From assembly GCA_963812965.1 (NCBI GenBank), contig CAWEXG010000003.1:62001-126000 (forward strand): 64,000 nt of DNA, given 5' to 3'. The notes under the pieces were generated by a model that saw nothing but the letters and a program-made list of their open reading frames with translations, did no database searches and was not told the origin of the DNA. Within the stretch, counting starts at the first letter, position 1; the number at the start of each line of letters is the position of its first letter. Position numbers and translations under genes: made by a program. Source of the DNA: DASXMT01 sp963812965 (lineage in GTDB: Bacteria; Actinomycetota; Acidimicrobiia; Acidimicrobiales; RAAP-2). Positions 7,274 through 18,304 of this stretch are shown here, piece after piece.

Positions 7274-9337
7274 TTAGAGGCCCTTCCCTTCTCCCACCAG
7301 GACGGCGGGGTCACCATCGGCATCGGGAGCCGAAGCGGCGCCGACAGGCGCTGTCACCAAGAATCGTACCGGCACCTGACCTCCACTGGAGAGATCCTGC
7401 CCAGTGCCCTGGCTACCGCCCGCCGGCGGCACCGCCGACGCCACCACGTGCTCAACCCCGAAACCGGTGCAGGCACCACAGTCGTAGCACGGGGTCCACC
7501 GGCAGTCCGGAAGCCCGTAAGCAGCCAGGGAGTCCAACCAGTCCTGCCACAGGAAGTCCCGGTGCAGGCCGGCGGAGATGTGGTCGAAGGCCAGCGCTTC
7601 GTGCTCGTCCCGGTGTCGGTAGACCACCTGTTCCAGGGAGAGGCCGGCGGAGGCCAGGGCGTCGGTCCACAACTCGAGATCGAAGTGCTCCGACCACTCT
7701 TGGAACGTCCCCCCGTTCCGCCAAACGTCTTCGATGACCGCACCGATCCGGCGATCGCCCCGACTGGCGATCCCCTCCGCCGCAGTGGCCTTCGGGTCGT
7801 GCCACCGAAGGTTGAGCCCGCGCACTGGCCGGGCCGCGTCCCGGAGAAGGTGGACTTTGCGAGTGAGCTCCTCGATCGTGTTCTGACCGAACCACTGGAA
7901 TGGGGTCTGGGCCTTGGGGACGAACCCACCCACCGACGCGGTGACGGTGACCCCTTTGTGGTAGCGACGACCGATCTCCACGCACTGCTTGGCCAGCGCC
8001 ACGATCCCGAGCGTGTCCTCGTCGGTCTCGGTGGGCAGCCCGATCAGGAAGTAGAGCTTCACCCGGCGCCATCCCTGGCTGAAAGCGGCATCGACCGCCG
8101 AGTAGAGGTCCTCCTCCCGGATGAGCTTGTTGATGACCTGGCGCATTCGCCAGGTGCCACCTTCGGGGGCGAAGGTCAGGCCGGTCCGGCGCACCCGCTG
8201 GATCTGTGCCGCCGTGCCGACGGTGAACGCATCCACCCGGAGGCTGGGCAGGCTGACCGATACCTGACCCGAGCACGACGGATCGTCGATGATCGAGGTC
8301 ACCGTCTCCTCGATGCCCGAGTAGTCGGCGCTCGATAGTGAGGTCAGGGCCACCTCGTCGTAGCCGGTACGGTCGAGACCATCCATGACCATGGTGCGGA
8401 CCTGCTCGGCCGGACGTTCCCGGACCGGGCGGGTGATCATCCCGGCCTGGCAGAACCGGCACCCCCGAGTGCACCCCCGGAACACCTCCACGTTCAGCCG
8501 ATCGTGGACCACCTCGATGAGGGGAACCAGCTGCTGTCTGGGGTAGGGCCACTCGCCCAGATCGGTGATGGTCCGCTTCTCCACCCGCTCGGGCGTCTCG
8601 GGAAAGCGTGGCACCGTGCCGACCAGTACCGGAACACTCGATCCGTTCACATCCGGATGATGCCCCTCTTCGTACTGGGCCTCGTAGCACCACGGGACGT
8701 ACACGCCGGGGACCTGGGACAGTGCACGAAGGAGGGCCTCACGTGACCTGGGCTCGGCGTCGCCTCCGGCAATCGGCTCGCCGGCCCGGAACGCGGCAAC
8801 CACCTCGTTGAGCTCCCCGACCGCCTCCTCGCCGTCGCCCAGGACGAAGCAGTCCACGAAGTCTGCCAGGGGCTCCGGGTTGAAGGCACAGTGGCCACCC
8901 GCCACCACCAGCGGATCGTCCACCAACCGCTCCGCGCCCCGCACCGGTACCTGAGCCAGGTCGATGAGGTTGAGGACGTTGGTGTAGACCAGCTCGGCGG
9001 AGAGGTTGAAGGCCAGGATGTCGAACGCCCGGGCCGGCAGGTGGCCCTCGAGCGAGAAGAACGGGATCCCGTTGGCCCGCATCTGAGCTTCCATGTCCAC
9101 CCATGGGGCGTACGAGCGTTCGGCGATCGCATCCGCACGTTCGTTCAGGATCTCGTAGAGGATCTGGAGGCCCTGGTTGGGAAGGCCGATCTCGTAGGTG
9201 TCGGGATAGACGAGGAGCCACGCCACAGCGCCGTCAACGTGCTCTGGTGACTGGGCGCCCAGCTCACCACCGATATACCGGGCAGGCTTGGTGACCTGGG
9301 CCAAGAGCGGTTCGATCCGCGGCCAGAGAGACTCCAT
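7274..9337 (-). CDS. TIGR03960-family radical SAM protein
   Basis: 687 residues. The N-terminal domain resembles a B12-binding-like fold (YIGGELGAQ..., VAWLLVYPDTYEIGLPNQGL). The radical SAM core carries VFRGCTRGCRFCQAGM, a CX3CX2C cluster motif, near residue 275, then KLYFLIGLPTETDED and a TVTASVGGFVPKAQTPFQW segment. The C-terminus has CRWTPCYDCGACTGFG, extra cysteines that could hold another cluster. The family sits with DUF2344 and rne in many actinobacteria and firmicutes; its reaction is undetermined, although tRNA or rRNA modification has been suggested from context. Confidence 0.88.
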   Translation of the reverse strand: MESLWPRIEPLLAQVTKPARYIGGELGAQSPEHVDGAVAWLLVYPDTYEIGLPNQGLQILYEILNERADAIAERSYAPWVDMEAQMRANGIPFFSLEGHLPARAFDILAFNLSAELVYTNVLNLIDLAQVPVRGAERLVDDPLVVAGGHCAFNPEPLADFVDCFVLGDGEEAVGELNEVVAAFRAGEPIAGGDAEPRSREALLRALSQVPGVYVPWCYEAQYEEGHHPDVNGSSVPVLVGTVPRFPETPERVEKRTITDLGEWPYPRQQLVPLIEVVHDRLNVEVFRGCTRGCRFCQAGMITRPVRERPAEQVRTMVMDGLDRTGYDEVALTSLSSADYSGIEETVTSIIDDPSCSGQVSVSLPSLRVDAFTVGTAAQIQRVRRTGLTFAPEGGTWRMRQVINKLIREEDLYSAVDAAFSQGWRRVKLYFLIGLPTETDEDTLGIVALAKQCVEIGRRYHKGVTVTASVGGFVPKAQTPFQWFGQNTIEELTRKVHLLRDAARPVRGLNLRWHDPKATAAEGIASRGDRRIGAVIEDVWRNGGTFQEWSEHFDLELWTDALASAGLSLEQVVYRHRDEHEALAFDHISAGLHRDFLWQDWLDSLAAYGLPDCRWTPCYDCGACTGFGVEHVVASAVPPAGGSQGTGQDLSSGGQVPVRFLVTAPVGAASAPDADGDPAVLVGEGKGL

Positions 9338-9409
9338 CTGTGCTCCAGCCTATTCGGCCAGCAACTCGGCGGATGGCGACGAGTCTGGCATCCCTGTCCG
9401 TTGCGCCTC

Positions 9410-11649
9410 TTACCGTCCGGTCTTGTCTGCGACCGAGGTGCCGGACGCAGGGGTTGTGGTGGTCGTTGTCGTGGTGGTGGCGCCCGGCAGCGCCGCTGGC
9501 TGGGTGGCGTGCACGGTGGTGCTCGGGGGCGACAGGTTGACAGGAGATATCGGGTTGGCCTGGAGATAGTTGAAGATGTTGCGCACCACCTGACCGGAGG
9601 CTGCCACCCCGTACCCGCCCTGGTCGATCATGCTCACCACCACGTACTGGGGATCGGGCATGGGGCCGAAGCCGACGAACCACGATGTGGGCTCACCGCC
9701 GTTGATGCTGGCCGTCCCTGTCTTTCCCCCCAGCGTAAAGCTGCCCTGGTTCCAACCCGATCCCACGAAGTCCTGATAGCCGGTGCCGCTCGAGTCCTGA
9801 ATGACCCCTTCGAATCCGGTGAGCAGGGCCTGGTAGTTGGTCGGCGAGATGGCGACGTGGCCGGTCACCTTCGGGGCCACCGTGCTGACCGTCTTGCCGT
9901 CCTGGTTGACAACGCCGGCTGCCAGCTCCGGCTGGTACCGAGTGCCGCCATTGGCGAACGTGGAGTAGGCCTCTGCCTCCTGGAGGGGGGTGACCACGGT
10001 GGCGCCCTGACCGAACGCCATCTCCATGTTGTCACCCGTGTACCACTGATAGTTGGGGAACCCAACGGGGCTCTCTGCATGCAGCTTCAGCCGCTCGGTG
10101 GGTGAGTCGACACGACCGGCTGCCTCGTTCGGGATGTCGATGCCGGTCGGCGCCCCGTACCCGTACTCCGCGGCCTCGTCTTCGATGGGCTCCTCACCGT
10201 ACTGGCCCGTCGACTTGTACACGTCCCAGGAATTTCAGCTCCGATCTGATAGAAGAACGAGTCGCTCGACACGGTCAGTGCCTCGCTGACGTTGTAGTCG
10301 ACATTGGGAGCGCCGTCGCCGACGTCGTCCTTCAAGGTGCAGTTGGGGCCGGTGCAGCCCGGTGCTGTATACGAACCCGTGTCCAGATAGCTGGTTGCCG
10401 GCGTAATCAGACCGGACTGCAACGCCGTCGTCGCCGTCACCAGTTTGAACGTCGACCCGGGCGCAAGTTCGGCGTCGATGGCGTTGTTGTTCTGCGCGCC
10501 GCTGGCCTGGAGAGCGGCATAGTTCGCGTCGGAGATCCCCCCCGTCCAGACGCTCGGGTTGTACGAGGGCCACGACGACATGGCCAGCACAGCGCCGTTC
10601 TGGGGATCCATGACCACCACCGCCCCGCTGATGGCAGGGGGGTACTGGTTGTCCGTTGCATCAAACGTGGAGCGGTCGGTCTTGATCTGGTCGGCCAGAG
10701 CGGAGTCCGCGACCTGTTGCAGCCCGAGGTCGATGTTCGTCACCAGGTTGTCACCGGAGGTGGACGGGATGGTCTTCTCCGCACCGACGACGTTGCCGAG
10801 GGCATCGACCTCCAACTGTTGCTCGCCGTCCTTGCCCCGTAACACCGAGTCGTACTGTTCCTCGAGTCCGCTTTGGCCCAGCTCGTCGCCGCTTTGGTAG
10901 CCGTTCTTCTCCATGTTCTTCAGCTCGGTGGCAGAGATGGAGGGGGGGACGGTCGACCCCACGTACCCGAGGGTCTGGGCGGCGGGATAGGCGCCGTTGG
11001 CGTCGGGCAACGACGACTGCGAGTAGTCCGGCTCGGTGGCCTGAATAGCGGAGACCCCGGGGAACTCGGACGGGTGCTCCTTGATGTACAGCACGTCGGC
11101 GACCGGTGCGTTGGTGAGGATGGGTACCGGTTTGAACGGGCTGTTCGCCTTGTCGTCGATCGTCGCCGTTACCTGGGCGGTGCTCTCCCCGATCAGAGCG
11201 GCCAGCCGACCGATGACCGCCGAGTGGTTGACCGCTGCGGTCTGGGACAACGTGATCTCCTGGGTCACGGCGTTGTCGACCAGCGGATTCCCACTCCGAT
11301 CGAGGATCTCCCCCCGGGTGGCCGGGATGGAGACGACACGGATCTGGTTGGCCGAGACGGCATGAACGGCGGCTTTGGCCTGGATCACCTGGAGCGTCCA
11401 CAGTCGCAGGGCGAGGACAGCGAAGAGCGCGATCACCACGATCCCGGTGATACGCAGTCGGAGGTTGGGGCGTGACGCCGTCGAGTCGGGTGCGTCGAGG
11501 ACCGCGCCTACCGATATCCGGCTTTTCTTGTGGAGTTTCGGCTGCTTCGGAGCTTTCCTGGGACCGTGCCGGTCCCGTTCCGCACGCAGGTAGCTCTTCG
11601 GCCGGAACGGGTGTCTGAGCGACCGTCTCACAGGCGTCCATCCTGACAA
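9410..11649 (-). pseudogene. mrdA: Penicillin-binding protein 2 (MrdA), interrupted by one frameshift
   Basis: Two frames together encode a full PBP2. The upstream part (to about 10230) has a cytoplasmic basic tail, one transmembrane helix (ITGIVVIALFAVLALRLWTL), the dimerisation domain (RGEILDRSGNPLVDN), the catalytic APGSTFKL serine near residue 396, and SSDSFFYQIGAE. It then leaves frame. The second part resumes WDVYKSTGQYGEEP and contains GKTGTAS, ending with a Thr-rich tail. The break maps to a CC at 10229-10230; adding one C restores ATTCCCTGG and the conserved reading. PBP2 is the elongation transpeptidase working with MreBCD, and is usually essential in rod-shaped cells, so an assembly error is plausible. 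The start is uncertain: TTG at 11649, or GTG at 11631 preceded by AGGA. Confidence 0.85.
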
Positions 11650-11749
11650 GCCTCTGGCACCGCGTGGGCGCGCCCCCTGAGAGGCCCAGCGGATACGGAT
11701 AGAGATGTCAGGCTCACTGGGCCTCTGGCTCCGGACCGTCCGTGATCAC

Positions 11750-12286
11750 TCACCGGAGGCTCCCGATGGTCCCTATCGAGCCGGGGAGGCCTTCCGTGGA
11801 CGCCCTGGGCAGGGCCCACGCCACCAGGCGGACGGCTGGTACCGCCACGATGGCGTTGGCCACCGACACCATCACCACAATCATCGACAGGTTCACGTGG
11901 AGCATCTGGGGCTGTCCCAAGATCGACCCGATCGCCGCATACGCCACCTCGTAGACGGCGCTGGCGCCCAGCGCCACCAACGGGGGCAGCCACCACGCCG
12001 AGCGGTCCAAGGCGGTCGTGGCGAGCCCCACACCGAAGCCGATCAGACACCCGATCAACGCCGACAGGCCGAACGGCGTGGGCAGGAAGAGATCGGCCAC
12101 CAAGCCGGCCCCGAAACCCATGATCGCACCACGAGACGGGCCGCCGGCGATCCCGGCGGCGATGGGGAGCAGCACCATGATGTCGGGGTGGATCCCATTG
12201 ACGTGGATGGTGAGCAGTACCGTCTGCTGCACAACCAAGAACATCAGCACGACCACCACGACCCGAACGCCGTCTCGAACGGTCAC
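11750..12286 (-). CDS. mreD: Rod shape-determining protein MreD
   Basis: 178 residues, a polytopic membrane protein with about five or six helices: VRVVVVVLMFLVVQQTVLL, GIHPDIMVLLPIAAGIAGG, GFGAGLVADLFLPTPFGLSALIG and later segments. GLVADLFLPTPFGL is the typical MreD signature. The GTG at 12286 overlaps the mreC stop (GTGA), so translation is coupled; a longer reading to 12313 lies within mreC. It is part of the elongasome with MreB, MreC and PBP2. Confidence 0.9.
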   Translation of the reverse strand: MTVRDGVRVVVVVLMFLVVQQTVLLTIHVNGIHPDIMVLLPIAAGIAGGPSRGAIMGFGAGLVADLFLPTPFGLSALIGCLIGFGVGLATTALDRSAWWLPPLVALGASAVYEVAYAAIGSILGQPQMLHVNLSMIVVMVSVANAIVAVPAVRLVAWALPRASTEGLPGSIGTIGSLR

Positions 12287-13155
12287 GATCCCGATCCCCC
12301 GGCCGGGCCCCACAGGACCACGGACACATAGCGCAGCTGTGCCAGGTTGGTCGAGGGTCTCGCCAGCACCGTCTCCTGGTTCGCCGCCGAACCGGTATCA
12401 GCCGAGATCACCGTTGCCACCGGAAAGCCAGGGGGGAAGATCGCCCCCTGCATCCCACTGGTGAAGAGAGTCTGTCCCACCTTGACCGGAGTGTTGGGGG
12501 GAATCAGTTGGGCGGACAACGGCTTGCCGTTCCCTTGGCCGTCGAGGATGGCGGAAGTGGTCGACCCCTGCCCGTAGGTCACCCCGACCACCGACTGGCC
12601 ATCGGTGATCAGTCGCACCGTCGCCGTGGTCCGGTTGCACTGGACCACCTGACCGACCAATCCGCCCACACCTCCGGACGAGCCGACCACCGGCATGTTC
12701 AGCGCCACTCCTTGGTCTCGCCCCACGTCGATCTCGATGGTGGCGGCGAAGTTGGACGCGTTGAAGTCGATCACCTCGGCCTTGACCGTCTGCAGGTTGG
12801 ACAGGTACGGGAGATTGTCCATTCTGCTGAGTGCCTGGAGCTGCTTCAGCGCCTGGGCAGCATCGCCCTGTTCGATCTCCTGTTGCCGCATGGCGCCGAT
12901 CTCGGCCTGCAACTTCTGGTTCTGCTCACGAACCGACCCATAGTGGATGGTCCCAGCCAGGAAGCTGCCGATCGGACGCACCACGTCGTCAACGGCCGAC
13001 TGGACGGGCGAGAAGGCGTCAGCAGCTGCCGACCTTGAGCCGGAGACGAGTCCGTCCAGACCACCCCTCAGGTCCAAGGTGATGATGGTCAGAGACACCA
13101 GGACCAGGATGATCAGCGTGGTTCGAGGACGGCGAGACCGTCGCGGCTTCGCCAC
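12283..13155 (-). CDS. mreC: Rod shape-determining protein MreC
   Basis: 290 residues. There is a basic N-terminus, one membrane helix (TTLIILVLVSLTIITLDLRGG), a coiled coil (REQNQKLQAEIGAMRQQEIEQ) and two periplasmic beta-barrel domains with conserved DVGRDQGVALNMPVVGSSGGVGGLVGQV and LFTSGMQGAIFPPGFPVA. It organises the peptidoglycan elongation complex. It is 22 bases downstream of mreB and overlaps mreD. Confidence 0.94.
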   Translation of the reverse strand: MAKPRRSRRPRTTLIILVLVSLTIITLDLRGGLDGLVSGSRSAAADAFSPVQSAVDDVVRPIGSFLAGTIHYGSVREQNQKLQAEIGAMRQQEIEQGDAAQALKQLQALSRMDNLPYLSNLQTVKAEVIDFNASNFAATIEIDVGRDQGVALNMPVVGSSGGVGGLVGQVVQCNRTTATVRLITDGQSVVGVTYGQGSTTSAILDGQGNGKPLSAQLIPPNTPVKVGQTLFTSGMQGAIFPPGFPVATVISADTGSAANQETVLARPSTNLAQLRYVSVVLWGPAGGSGS

Positions 13156-13177
13156 CGGTGATGCGCTCTCGGGTCGG

Positions 13178-14209
13178 TCAGCGAGCCGACGACGTGATGA
13201 GGACCTGCTTCAGCGCTTCGAACTCCTCGAGGCACTGACCGCTACCGATCGCCACGCAGTTCAACGGGTCACGCGCCACCACGATCGGCATGCCGGTCTC
13301 CGACTGCAACCGACTGTCCAAGCCGTGCAGGAGGGCTCCTCCGCCGGTCAGAACGATGCCCTGCTCCATGATGTCGGCAGCTAGCTCCGGAGGGGTCCGG
13401 TCCAGCGTCACCTTCACCGCATCCACGATGGCGGACACCGGCTCATCGACAGCCTTTCGGATCTCCTGCGTGGAGATCACCACCGTCTTCGGCAGGCCAG
13501 TAACCAGGTCACGGCCGCGGATCTCGGCATGCAGCTCCTCCTCGAGCTCGTAGGCCGAGCCGAGGGCGATCTTGATCTCCTCGGCAGTGCGCTCACCGAG
13601 AGCCAGGCTGTACTCCTTCTTCACGAACGAGACGATGGCCTCGTCCAGCTCGTCACCGCCGATGCGGATCGACTGACTGGTCACGATCCCGCCCAAGGAG
13701 ATGACCGCCACTTCGGTCGTGCCCCCGCCGATGTCCACCACCATGTTGCCGGTCGGCTCGTGCACCGGAAGCCCGGCACCGATGGCCGCGGCCATCGGCT
13801 CCTCGATGATGTAAGCCTTGCGAGCACCGGCGTACTCGGCGGCCTCCATGACCGCCCGCTGCTCCACACCGGTGATGCCGGATGGAACGCAGATCACCAT
13901 GCGCGGTTTGGCGAAGCGCCGCTGATGGACCCGGTGGATGAAGTAACGGAGCATCTTCTCGCAGATCTCGAAGTCGGCGATGACCCCGTCCTTCAACGGG
14001 CGGATGGCCTGGATGTGACTCGGGGTCCGACCGATCATCCGCTTGGCCTCGGCGCCCACAGCCAGCGGACGACCGTCCTTCACGTTGACCGCCACCACAG
14101 AAGGCTCGTTCAGGATGATTCCTCGGCCACGTACGTAGACAAGGGTGTTAGCGGTTCCCAGATCCACGGCCATATCACGGCCCAATAGGAAGAAACGATT
14201 GTCGGCCAT
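13178..14209 (-). CDS. mreB: Rod shape-determining actin-like protein MreB
   Basis: 343 residues, the normal length. The actin-fold phosphate motifs are present: [36 protein letters not shown] and [30 protein letters not shown] and [15 protein letters not shown] are standard MreB signatures. It polymerises under the membrane to guide cell-wall elongation. It leads mreBCD-mrdA and starts after a 190-base gap from ndk, where the operon promoter probably lies. Its presence suggests rod or bacilloid cells, unlike the tip-growing mycobacteria that lack MreB. Confidence 0.96.
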   Translation of the reverse strand: MADNRFFLLGRDMAVDLGTANTLVYVRGRGIILNEPSVVAVNVKDGRPLAVGAEAKRMIGRTPSHIQAIRPLKDGVIADFEICEKMLRYFIHRVHQRRFAKPRMVICVPSGITGVEQRAVMEAAEYAGARKAYIIEEPMAAAIGAGLPVHEPTGNMVVDIGGGTTEVAVISLGGIVTSQSIRIGGDELDEAIVSFVKKEYSLALGERTAEEIKIALGSAYELEEELHAEIRGRDLVTGLPKTVVISTQEIRKAVDEPVSAIVDAVKVTLDRTPPELAADIMEQGIVLTGGGALLHGLDSRLQSETGMPIVVARDPLNCVAIGSGQCLEEFEALKQVLITSSAR

Positions 14210-14398
14210 CAGAGATGAACCCCTCCGTCGTAGAGCGGTCGGGTGAACGATTTGTCCGGTGATCTGCCCTGTGGACCCGCCAGCAATCCGCTGTGTTCGC
14301 AGGGCGCGTCACATGACATCGTGGGTTCAAGGGTAGGGGACTGAACGCATACGCACAAGGCGCCCCCGTGCCCCGATGGGCCACAACCCCCGGACAGG

Positions 14399-14809
14399 TC
14401 AGCTCAGACCAGGGAAGAACAGCTCGATCTCCCGTGCTGCCGACTCGGGAGAGTCGGACCCGTGCACCAGGTTCTCTCCGGTCTCGAGGGCCAGATCGCC
14501 CCGGATGGTGCCGGGAGCGGCGTCCACCGGATTGGTCGCTCCCATCAGGTTCCGGACCACCTTGAAGGTGTCATCCGGTCCTTCGGCCACCATGATCAAG
14601 GCAGGCGAACGGGTGATGAACGCCACCAAGTCGGGGTAGAAGGGCTTACCCTCGTGCTCGGCATAGTGACGGCTCGCCACCTCGACCGGGATGGTCCGGA
14701 GCTCAGCCGCCACCAAGCGCAGTCCCTTCCGCTCGATGCGTCCGATGATCTCCCCGCACAGGCCTCGTTCCACGGCGTCGGGTTTGCAGATGACAAGTGT
14801 TCGTCCCAC
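14399..14809 (-). CDS. ndk: Nucleoside diphosphate kinase
   Basis: 136 residues, full length. [28 protein letters not shown] is the canonical start. The active-site histidine lies in [21 protein letters not shown]. It transfers the gamma-phosphate between nucleoside triphosphates and diphosphates. It follows folC by 12 bases, so the two are probably co-transcribed. Confidence 0.96.
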   Translation of the reverse strand: MGRTLVICKPDAVERGLCGEIIGRIERKGLRLVAAELRTIPVEVASRHYAEHEGKPFYPDLVAFITRSPALIMVAEGPDDTFKVVRNLMGATNPVDAAPGTIRGDLALETGENLVHGSDSPESAAREIELFFPGLS

Positions 14810-14821
14810 GAGGCGGGCAGG

Positions 14822-16141
14822 CTAGCTCACGTTTGGCACCAACAGGCGCCGAGCGTCCGCCACCACGTAGAGCGAGCCACAGACGATGCAGCGATCTTCC
14901 GGTCCGGCACCCTCGAGTGCAGCCAGAACCGCTTCGCTCACCGTGCGGGTGGTCCGCACCTCCATCCCCAACTGAAGCGCCGCCTCCGCCAGCACCTCGA
15001 CGGGAAGTGCACGCGGGGAGTCCGGCGCGCATGCCACCACGAAGCGGACACCCGCGGTCTGAAGAGGTTGGAGCATGGCCACCGGATCACGACCTCGCAG
15101 CATGCCCACGACCGCTACCGCATCGCCCTCCACGGTGAACTCCTCCACCAACGTGCGAGCCAGCACGGTCATGCCGGCCACGTTGTGTGCTCCGTCCACC
15201 ACCACCAGGGGATGGCGTCCGATCACCTCCAGACGACCAGGCACCTCGACCGAGGAAAACGCCTGATCGACTACGTCTTCGTGCAGCGGGGCGTCGAAGA
15301 ACGCTTCCACCGCGGCCAGAGCAGTGGCGGCGTTGTCTCCCTGGTGCGCCCCGTGCAGGGGAACCAGGACTTCGCCGTACCTGCTTGTCGGCGTCTTGAG
15401 ATCGACCAGACGGCCACCTACGGCCACCCGGTTGGCCGTCCATCCGTACTCTTCGCCCCGGACCCAGATCTGGTCGGCACCGGCCTTCGTGGCGGCCCCC
15501 CGCAACAGCGCCACCAGCGACGGGGTGGTCTCACCGATCACCACCCGGCTCCCCGGCTTAAAGATCCCCGCCTTGTCCGACGCGATGTCCTCCAGGGTGG
15601 GCCCGAGCACCTCGGTATGGTCGTAGCTGATGTTGGTGATGACGGCCACGTCGCCGTCGATGACGTTGGTGCAGTCCCACCGGCCCCCCAATCCCACCTC
15701 GACCACGGCAACATCCACCGCGATCTCGGCGAACCAGACGAAGGCGGCGGCAGTCAGGAGCTCGAAGCGTGTGGGGCGCTGCGGCAGCAGCGGCTCCAGA
15801 CCGGCCAGGGACTCGAGCACGGCAAGGAACGAGTCGTCGTCGATCGGCTCGCCGTTCCTGGACAAACGCTCGTTGACCCGTGACAGGTTGGGGCTGGTAT
15901 AGGTCCCCACGGTCAACCCCTGTGCGTCGAGCAGCGCCGTGACCATGGCAGCGGTCGACCCCTTGCCATTGGTCCCAGTCAGGTGGATGGAGGGATACGC
16001 CTGCTGCGGGTCGCCAAAGACCTTCATCAGCTCGTGCATCCGGTCCAATGTGGGCAAGGCGCTGCGTTTGGGCGCAGTGGACTCGAAGTCGGTGTGCGAG
16101 TCGAGCCAGGCGAGTGCCTCGGGAAGGTCGGTGAAGGGCAT
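14822..16141 (-). CDS. folC: Bifunctional folylpolyglutamate synthase / dihydrofolate synthase
   Basis: 439 residues. The P-loop HLTGTNGKGSTAAMVTALL is near residue 54, followed by GTYTSPNLSRVNER, the Mur-ligase-like central domain (VGLGGRWDCTNVID, ITNISYDHTEVLGPTLEDIA with KAGIFKPG) and the C-terminal domain with DGAHNVAGM. It adds glutamate to dihydropteroate or folates. In many actinobacteria valS lies between clpX and folC; here folC follows clpX after about 100 bases. Confidence 0.95.
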   Translation of the reverse strand: MPFTDLPEALAWLDSHTDFESTAPKRSALPTLDRMHELMKVFGDPQQAYPSIHLTGTNGKGSTAAMVTALLDAQGLTVGTYTSPNLSRVNERLSRNGEPIDDDSFLAVLESLAGLEPLLPQRPTRFELLTAAAFVWFAEIAVDVAVVEVGLGGRWDCTNVIDGDVAVITNISYDHTEVLGPTLEDIASDKAGIFKPGSRVVIGETTPSLVALLRGAATKAGADQIWVRGEEYGWTANRVAVGGRLVDLKTPTSRYGEVLVPLHGAHQGDNAATALAAVEAFFDAPLHEDVVDQAFSSVEVPGRLEVIGRHPLVVVDGAHNVAGMTVLARTLVEEFTVEGDAVAVVGMLRGRDPVAMLQPLQTAGVRFVVACAPDSPRALPVEVLAEAALQLGMEVRTTRTVSEAVLAALEGAGPEDRCIVCGSLYVVADARRLLVPNVS

Positions 16142-16239
16142 GGTGGTGAGAGGTGGTGGTGCCCGGTGATGACGAGCGTGCGACCGTACCCAGAGAGCGG
16201 GACGGTGAAAGGTCGAGCGTTCCGGTTACAGCGTGCCGG

Positions 16240-17520
16240 TCACGATGCAGCCCGGCGGGCGCGTGAGGACTTGGTCGGCGGGTTGAGCGGGACGAGCGTT
16301 GGATGCACCTTCTCCAACACGACGGCTCGGTCGACCACGCACTTGGACACATCGGTACGGCTGGGGAGGTCGTACATCACCTCGAGCAGAACCTCTTCCA
16401 AGATGGCCCGCAGGCCCCGGGCGCCGGTGCCCCGGAGCAAGGCCTGTTCGGCCACGGCCTCGAGGGCGTCATCGGTCAGCTCCAGCTCCACCTTGTCCAG
16501 CTCGAACACCCGCCGGTACTGCCGGGTCAAAGCGTTCTTGGGCTCCACCAGGATCTGGATCAGTGCGTCCTTGTACAGGTGGGACACCGCCCCCACCACC
16601 GGCAGGCGCCCGATGAACTCGGGAATGAGCCCGAACTTCATCAGGTCCTCGGGGAGCACGTGACGCAGCAGTTCGGAGTCGTCCCGCTGCGAGGCGTTGC
16701 GGACCTCGGCCCGGAAGCCGATCCCCTTCCGGCCGATGCGGCTCTCGATGATCTTGTCGATGCCGGCGAAGGCACCGCCGCAAATGAACAGGACGTTGGT
16801 GGTATCGATCTGGATGAATTCCTGGTGGGGATGTTTCCGACCGCCCTGGGGGGGCACCGAGGCAGTGGTGCCCTCCAGGATCTTCAGCAGCGCCTGCTGC
16901 ACCCCCTCGCCGGAGACGTCACGGGTGATCGACGGGTTCTCGGACTTTCGGGCGATCTTGTCGATCTCGTCGATGTAGATGATCCCGGTCTCTGCCCGCT
17001 TCACGTCGTAGTCGGCAGCCTGGATCAGCTTCAACAGGATGTTCTCGACGTCCTCGCCCACATAGCCGGCCTCGGTCAACGCCGTGGCATCGGCGATGGC
17101 AAAGGGGACGTTGAGCATCCGTGCCAACGTCTGGGCCAACAGGGTCTTCCCGCATCCGGTGGGCCCCAACAAAAGGATGTTGGACTTGGCCAGCTCGACC
17201 TCGTTGTCGTGGGCTCCGTTGCTGCCGGCCTGGACCCGCTTGTAATGGTTGTAGACGGCGACGGAGAGGATCTTCTTCGCGTACTCCTGACCGATCACAT
17301 AGTCGTTCAGGAACTCGTAGATTTCCTTCGGCTTCGGCAGTTCTTCGAACGAGAGCTCGGTGGTGTCGGCCAGCTCCTCAGCGATGATGTCGTTGCACAG
17401 CTCGATGCACTCATCACAGATATAGACACCCGGTCCGGCAATGAGCTTCTTGACCTGCTTCTGTGACTTGCCACAGAAGCTGCACTTCACCAGGTCACCA
17501 CCGTCTCCGAACTTCGCCAC
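16240..17520 (-). CDS. clpX: ATP-dependent Clp protease ATP-binding subunit ClpX
   Basis: About 426 residues from a GTG at 17520, preceded by GAGGGG at good spacing. A longer in-frame start at 17589 adds 23 residues that look non-native. The zinc-binding domain holds [11 protein letters not shown]...CDECIELC. The AAA+ module has Walker [16 protein letters not shown], Walker [13 protein letters not shown], the [15 protein letters not shown] segment, and sensor 2 [12 protein letters not shown]. ClpX unfolds substrates and feeds them to ClpP. It lies about 115 bases downstream of clpP, in the tig-clpP-clpX order. Confidence 0.95.
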   Translation of the reverse strand: MAKFGDGGDLVKCSFCGKSQKQVKKLIAGPGVYICDECIELCNDIIAEELADTTELSFEELPKPKEIYEFLNDYVIGQEYAKKILSVAVYNHYKRVQAGSNGAHDNEVELAKSNILLLGPTGCGKTLLAQTLARMLNVPFAIADATALTEAGYVGEDVENILLKLIQAADYDVKRAETGIIYIDEIDKIARKSENPSITRDVSGEGVQQALLKILEGTTASVPPQGGRKHPHQEFIQIDTTNVLFICGGAFAGIDKIIESRIGRKGIGFRAEVRNASQRDDSELLRHVLPEDLMKFGLIPEFIGRLPVVGAVSHLYKDALIQILVEPKNALTRQYRRVFELDKVELELTDDALEAVAEQALLRGTGARGLRAILEEVLLEVMYDLPSRTDVSKCVVDRAVVLEKVHPTLVPLNPPTKSSRARRAAS

Positions 17521-17635
17521 GTCGGTTCCCCTCGTCCCTTTGCCTGAATCCCTAGTTCCTGAGCTTCTCTGCGGTCCGGACTGCGTCACTGCTCGCCGGT
17601 ACCAACCCTACTGGCTGGACGGCCCAAACCTCACC

Positions 17636-18304
17636 CTATGCCGCTCCGACCGCTTCCATACCTATCGCATCCCGGGCGGTGATGACCTCGTCGATCAGCC
17701 CGTAGGCCACACACTCGTCGGCGGTCATGATGAAGTCCCGATCGGTGTCCTTCGACACCTTCTCGATGGTCTGGCCGGTGTCGACAGCCAGCATGCCGTT
17801 CAACAGGTCACGCATGCGAAGGATCTCCTTGGCCTGCAGCTCGATGTCGCTGGCCTGGCCCTCGACCCCACCGAAAGGCTGGTGCAGCAAGATGCGAGCA
17901 TGAGGAAGTGCGAACCGCTTGCCCTTGGTTCCGGCGGCCAACAGCACGGCGGCGGCCGATGCAGCCTGCCCGAAGCAGAAGGTGGAGGTGTCCGGCTTGA
18001 TGTACTTCATCGTGTCGTAGATGGCGAACAGTGCGGTGATGTCCCCACCCGGTGAGTTGATGTAGAGGTGGATGTCCTTGTCCGCCTCTTCCGACTCGAG
18101 AAAGAGGAGCTGGGCGCAGACCAGGTTGGCCACCGTATCGTTGATCGGCGTGCCGAGGAAGATGATCCGCTCTTTGAGCAGGCGTGAGAAGAGGTCGTAG
18201 TTGCGCTCGCCCCGGCTCGTGGACTCGACCACCCAGGGAACGCTGTAGGCCTGTGCTCCCCCTCTATCGACTGCCACAGTGCTCATTGTCTCCGTAACGT
18301 TCAT
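17636..18304 (-). CDS. clpP: ATP-dependent Clp protease proteolytic subunit
   Basis: 222 residues from the ATG at 18304, which overlaps the tig stop (ATGA). The catalytic serine is in [15 protein letters not shown], the histidine in [14 protein letters not shown], and the aspartate in the [13 protein letters not shown] region. The N-terminal [21 protein letters not shown] is standard. Only one clpP is visible, whereas many actinobacteria carry clpP1 and clpP2 in tandem; a second copy may lie elsewhere. It forms the barrel protease with ClpX downstream. Confidence 0.94.
   Translation of the reverse strand: MNVTETMSTVAVDRGGAQAYSVPWVVESTSRGERNYDLFSRLLKERIIFLGTPINDTVANLVCAQLLFLESEEADKDIHLYINSPGGDITALFAIYDTMKYIKPDTSTFCFGQAASAAAVLLAAGTKGKRFALPHARILLHQPFGGVEGQASDIELQAKEILRMRDLLNGMLAVDTGQTIEKVSKDTDRDFIMTADECVAYGLIDEVITARDAIGMEAVGAA

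Noticed and set aside
17521..17589. Longer ClpX start
   Set aside because: The GTG at 17520 has a good ribosome-binding site and gives the standard N-terminus; the extra residues lack family similarity.
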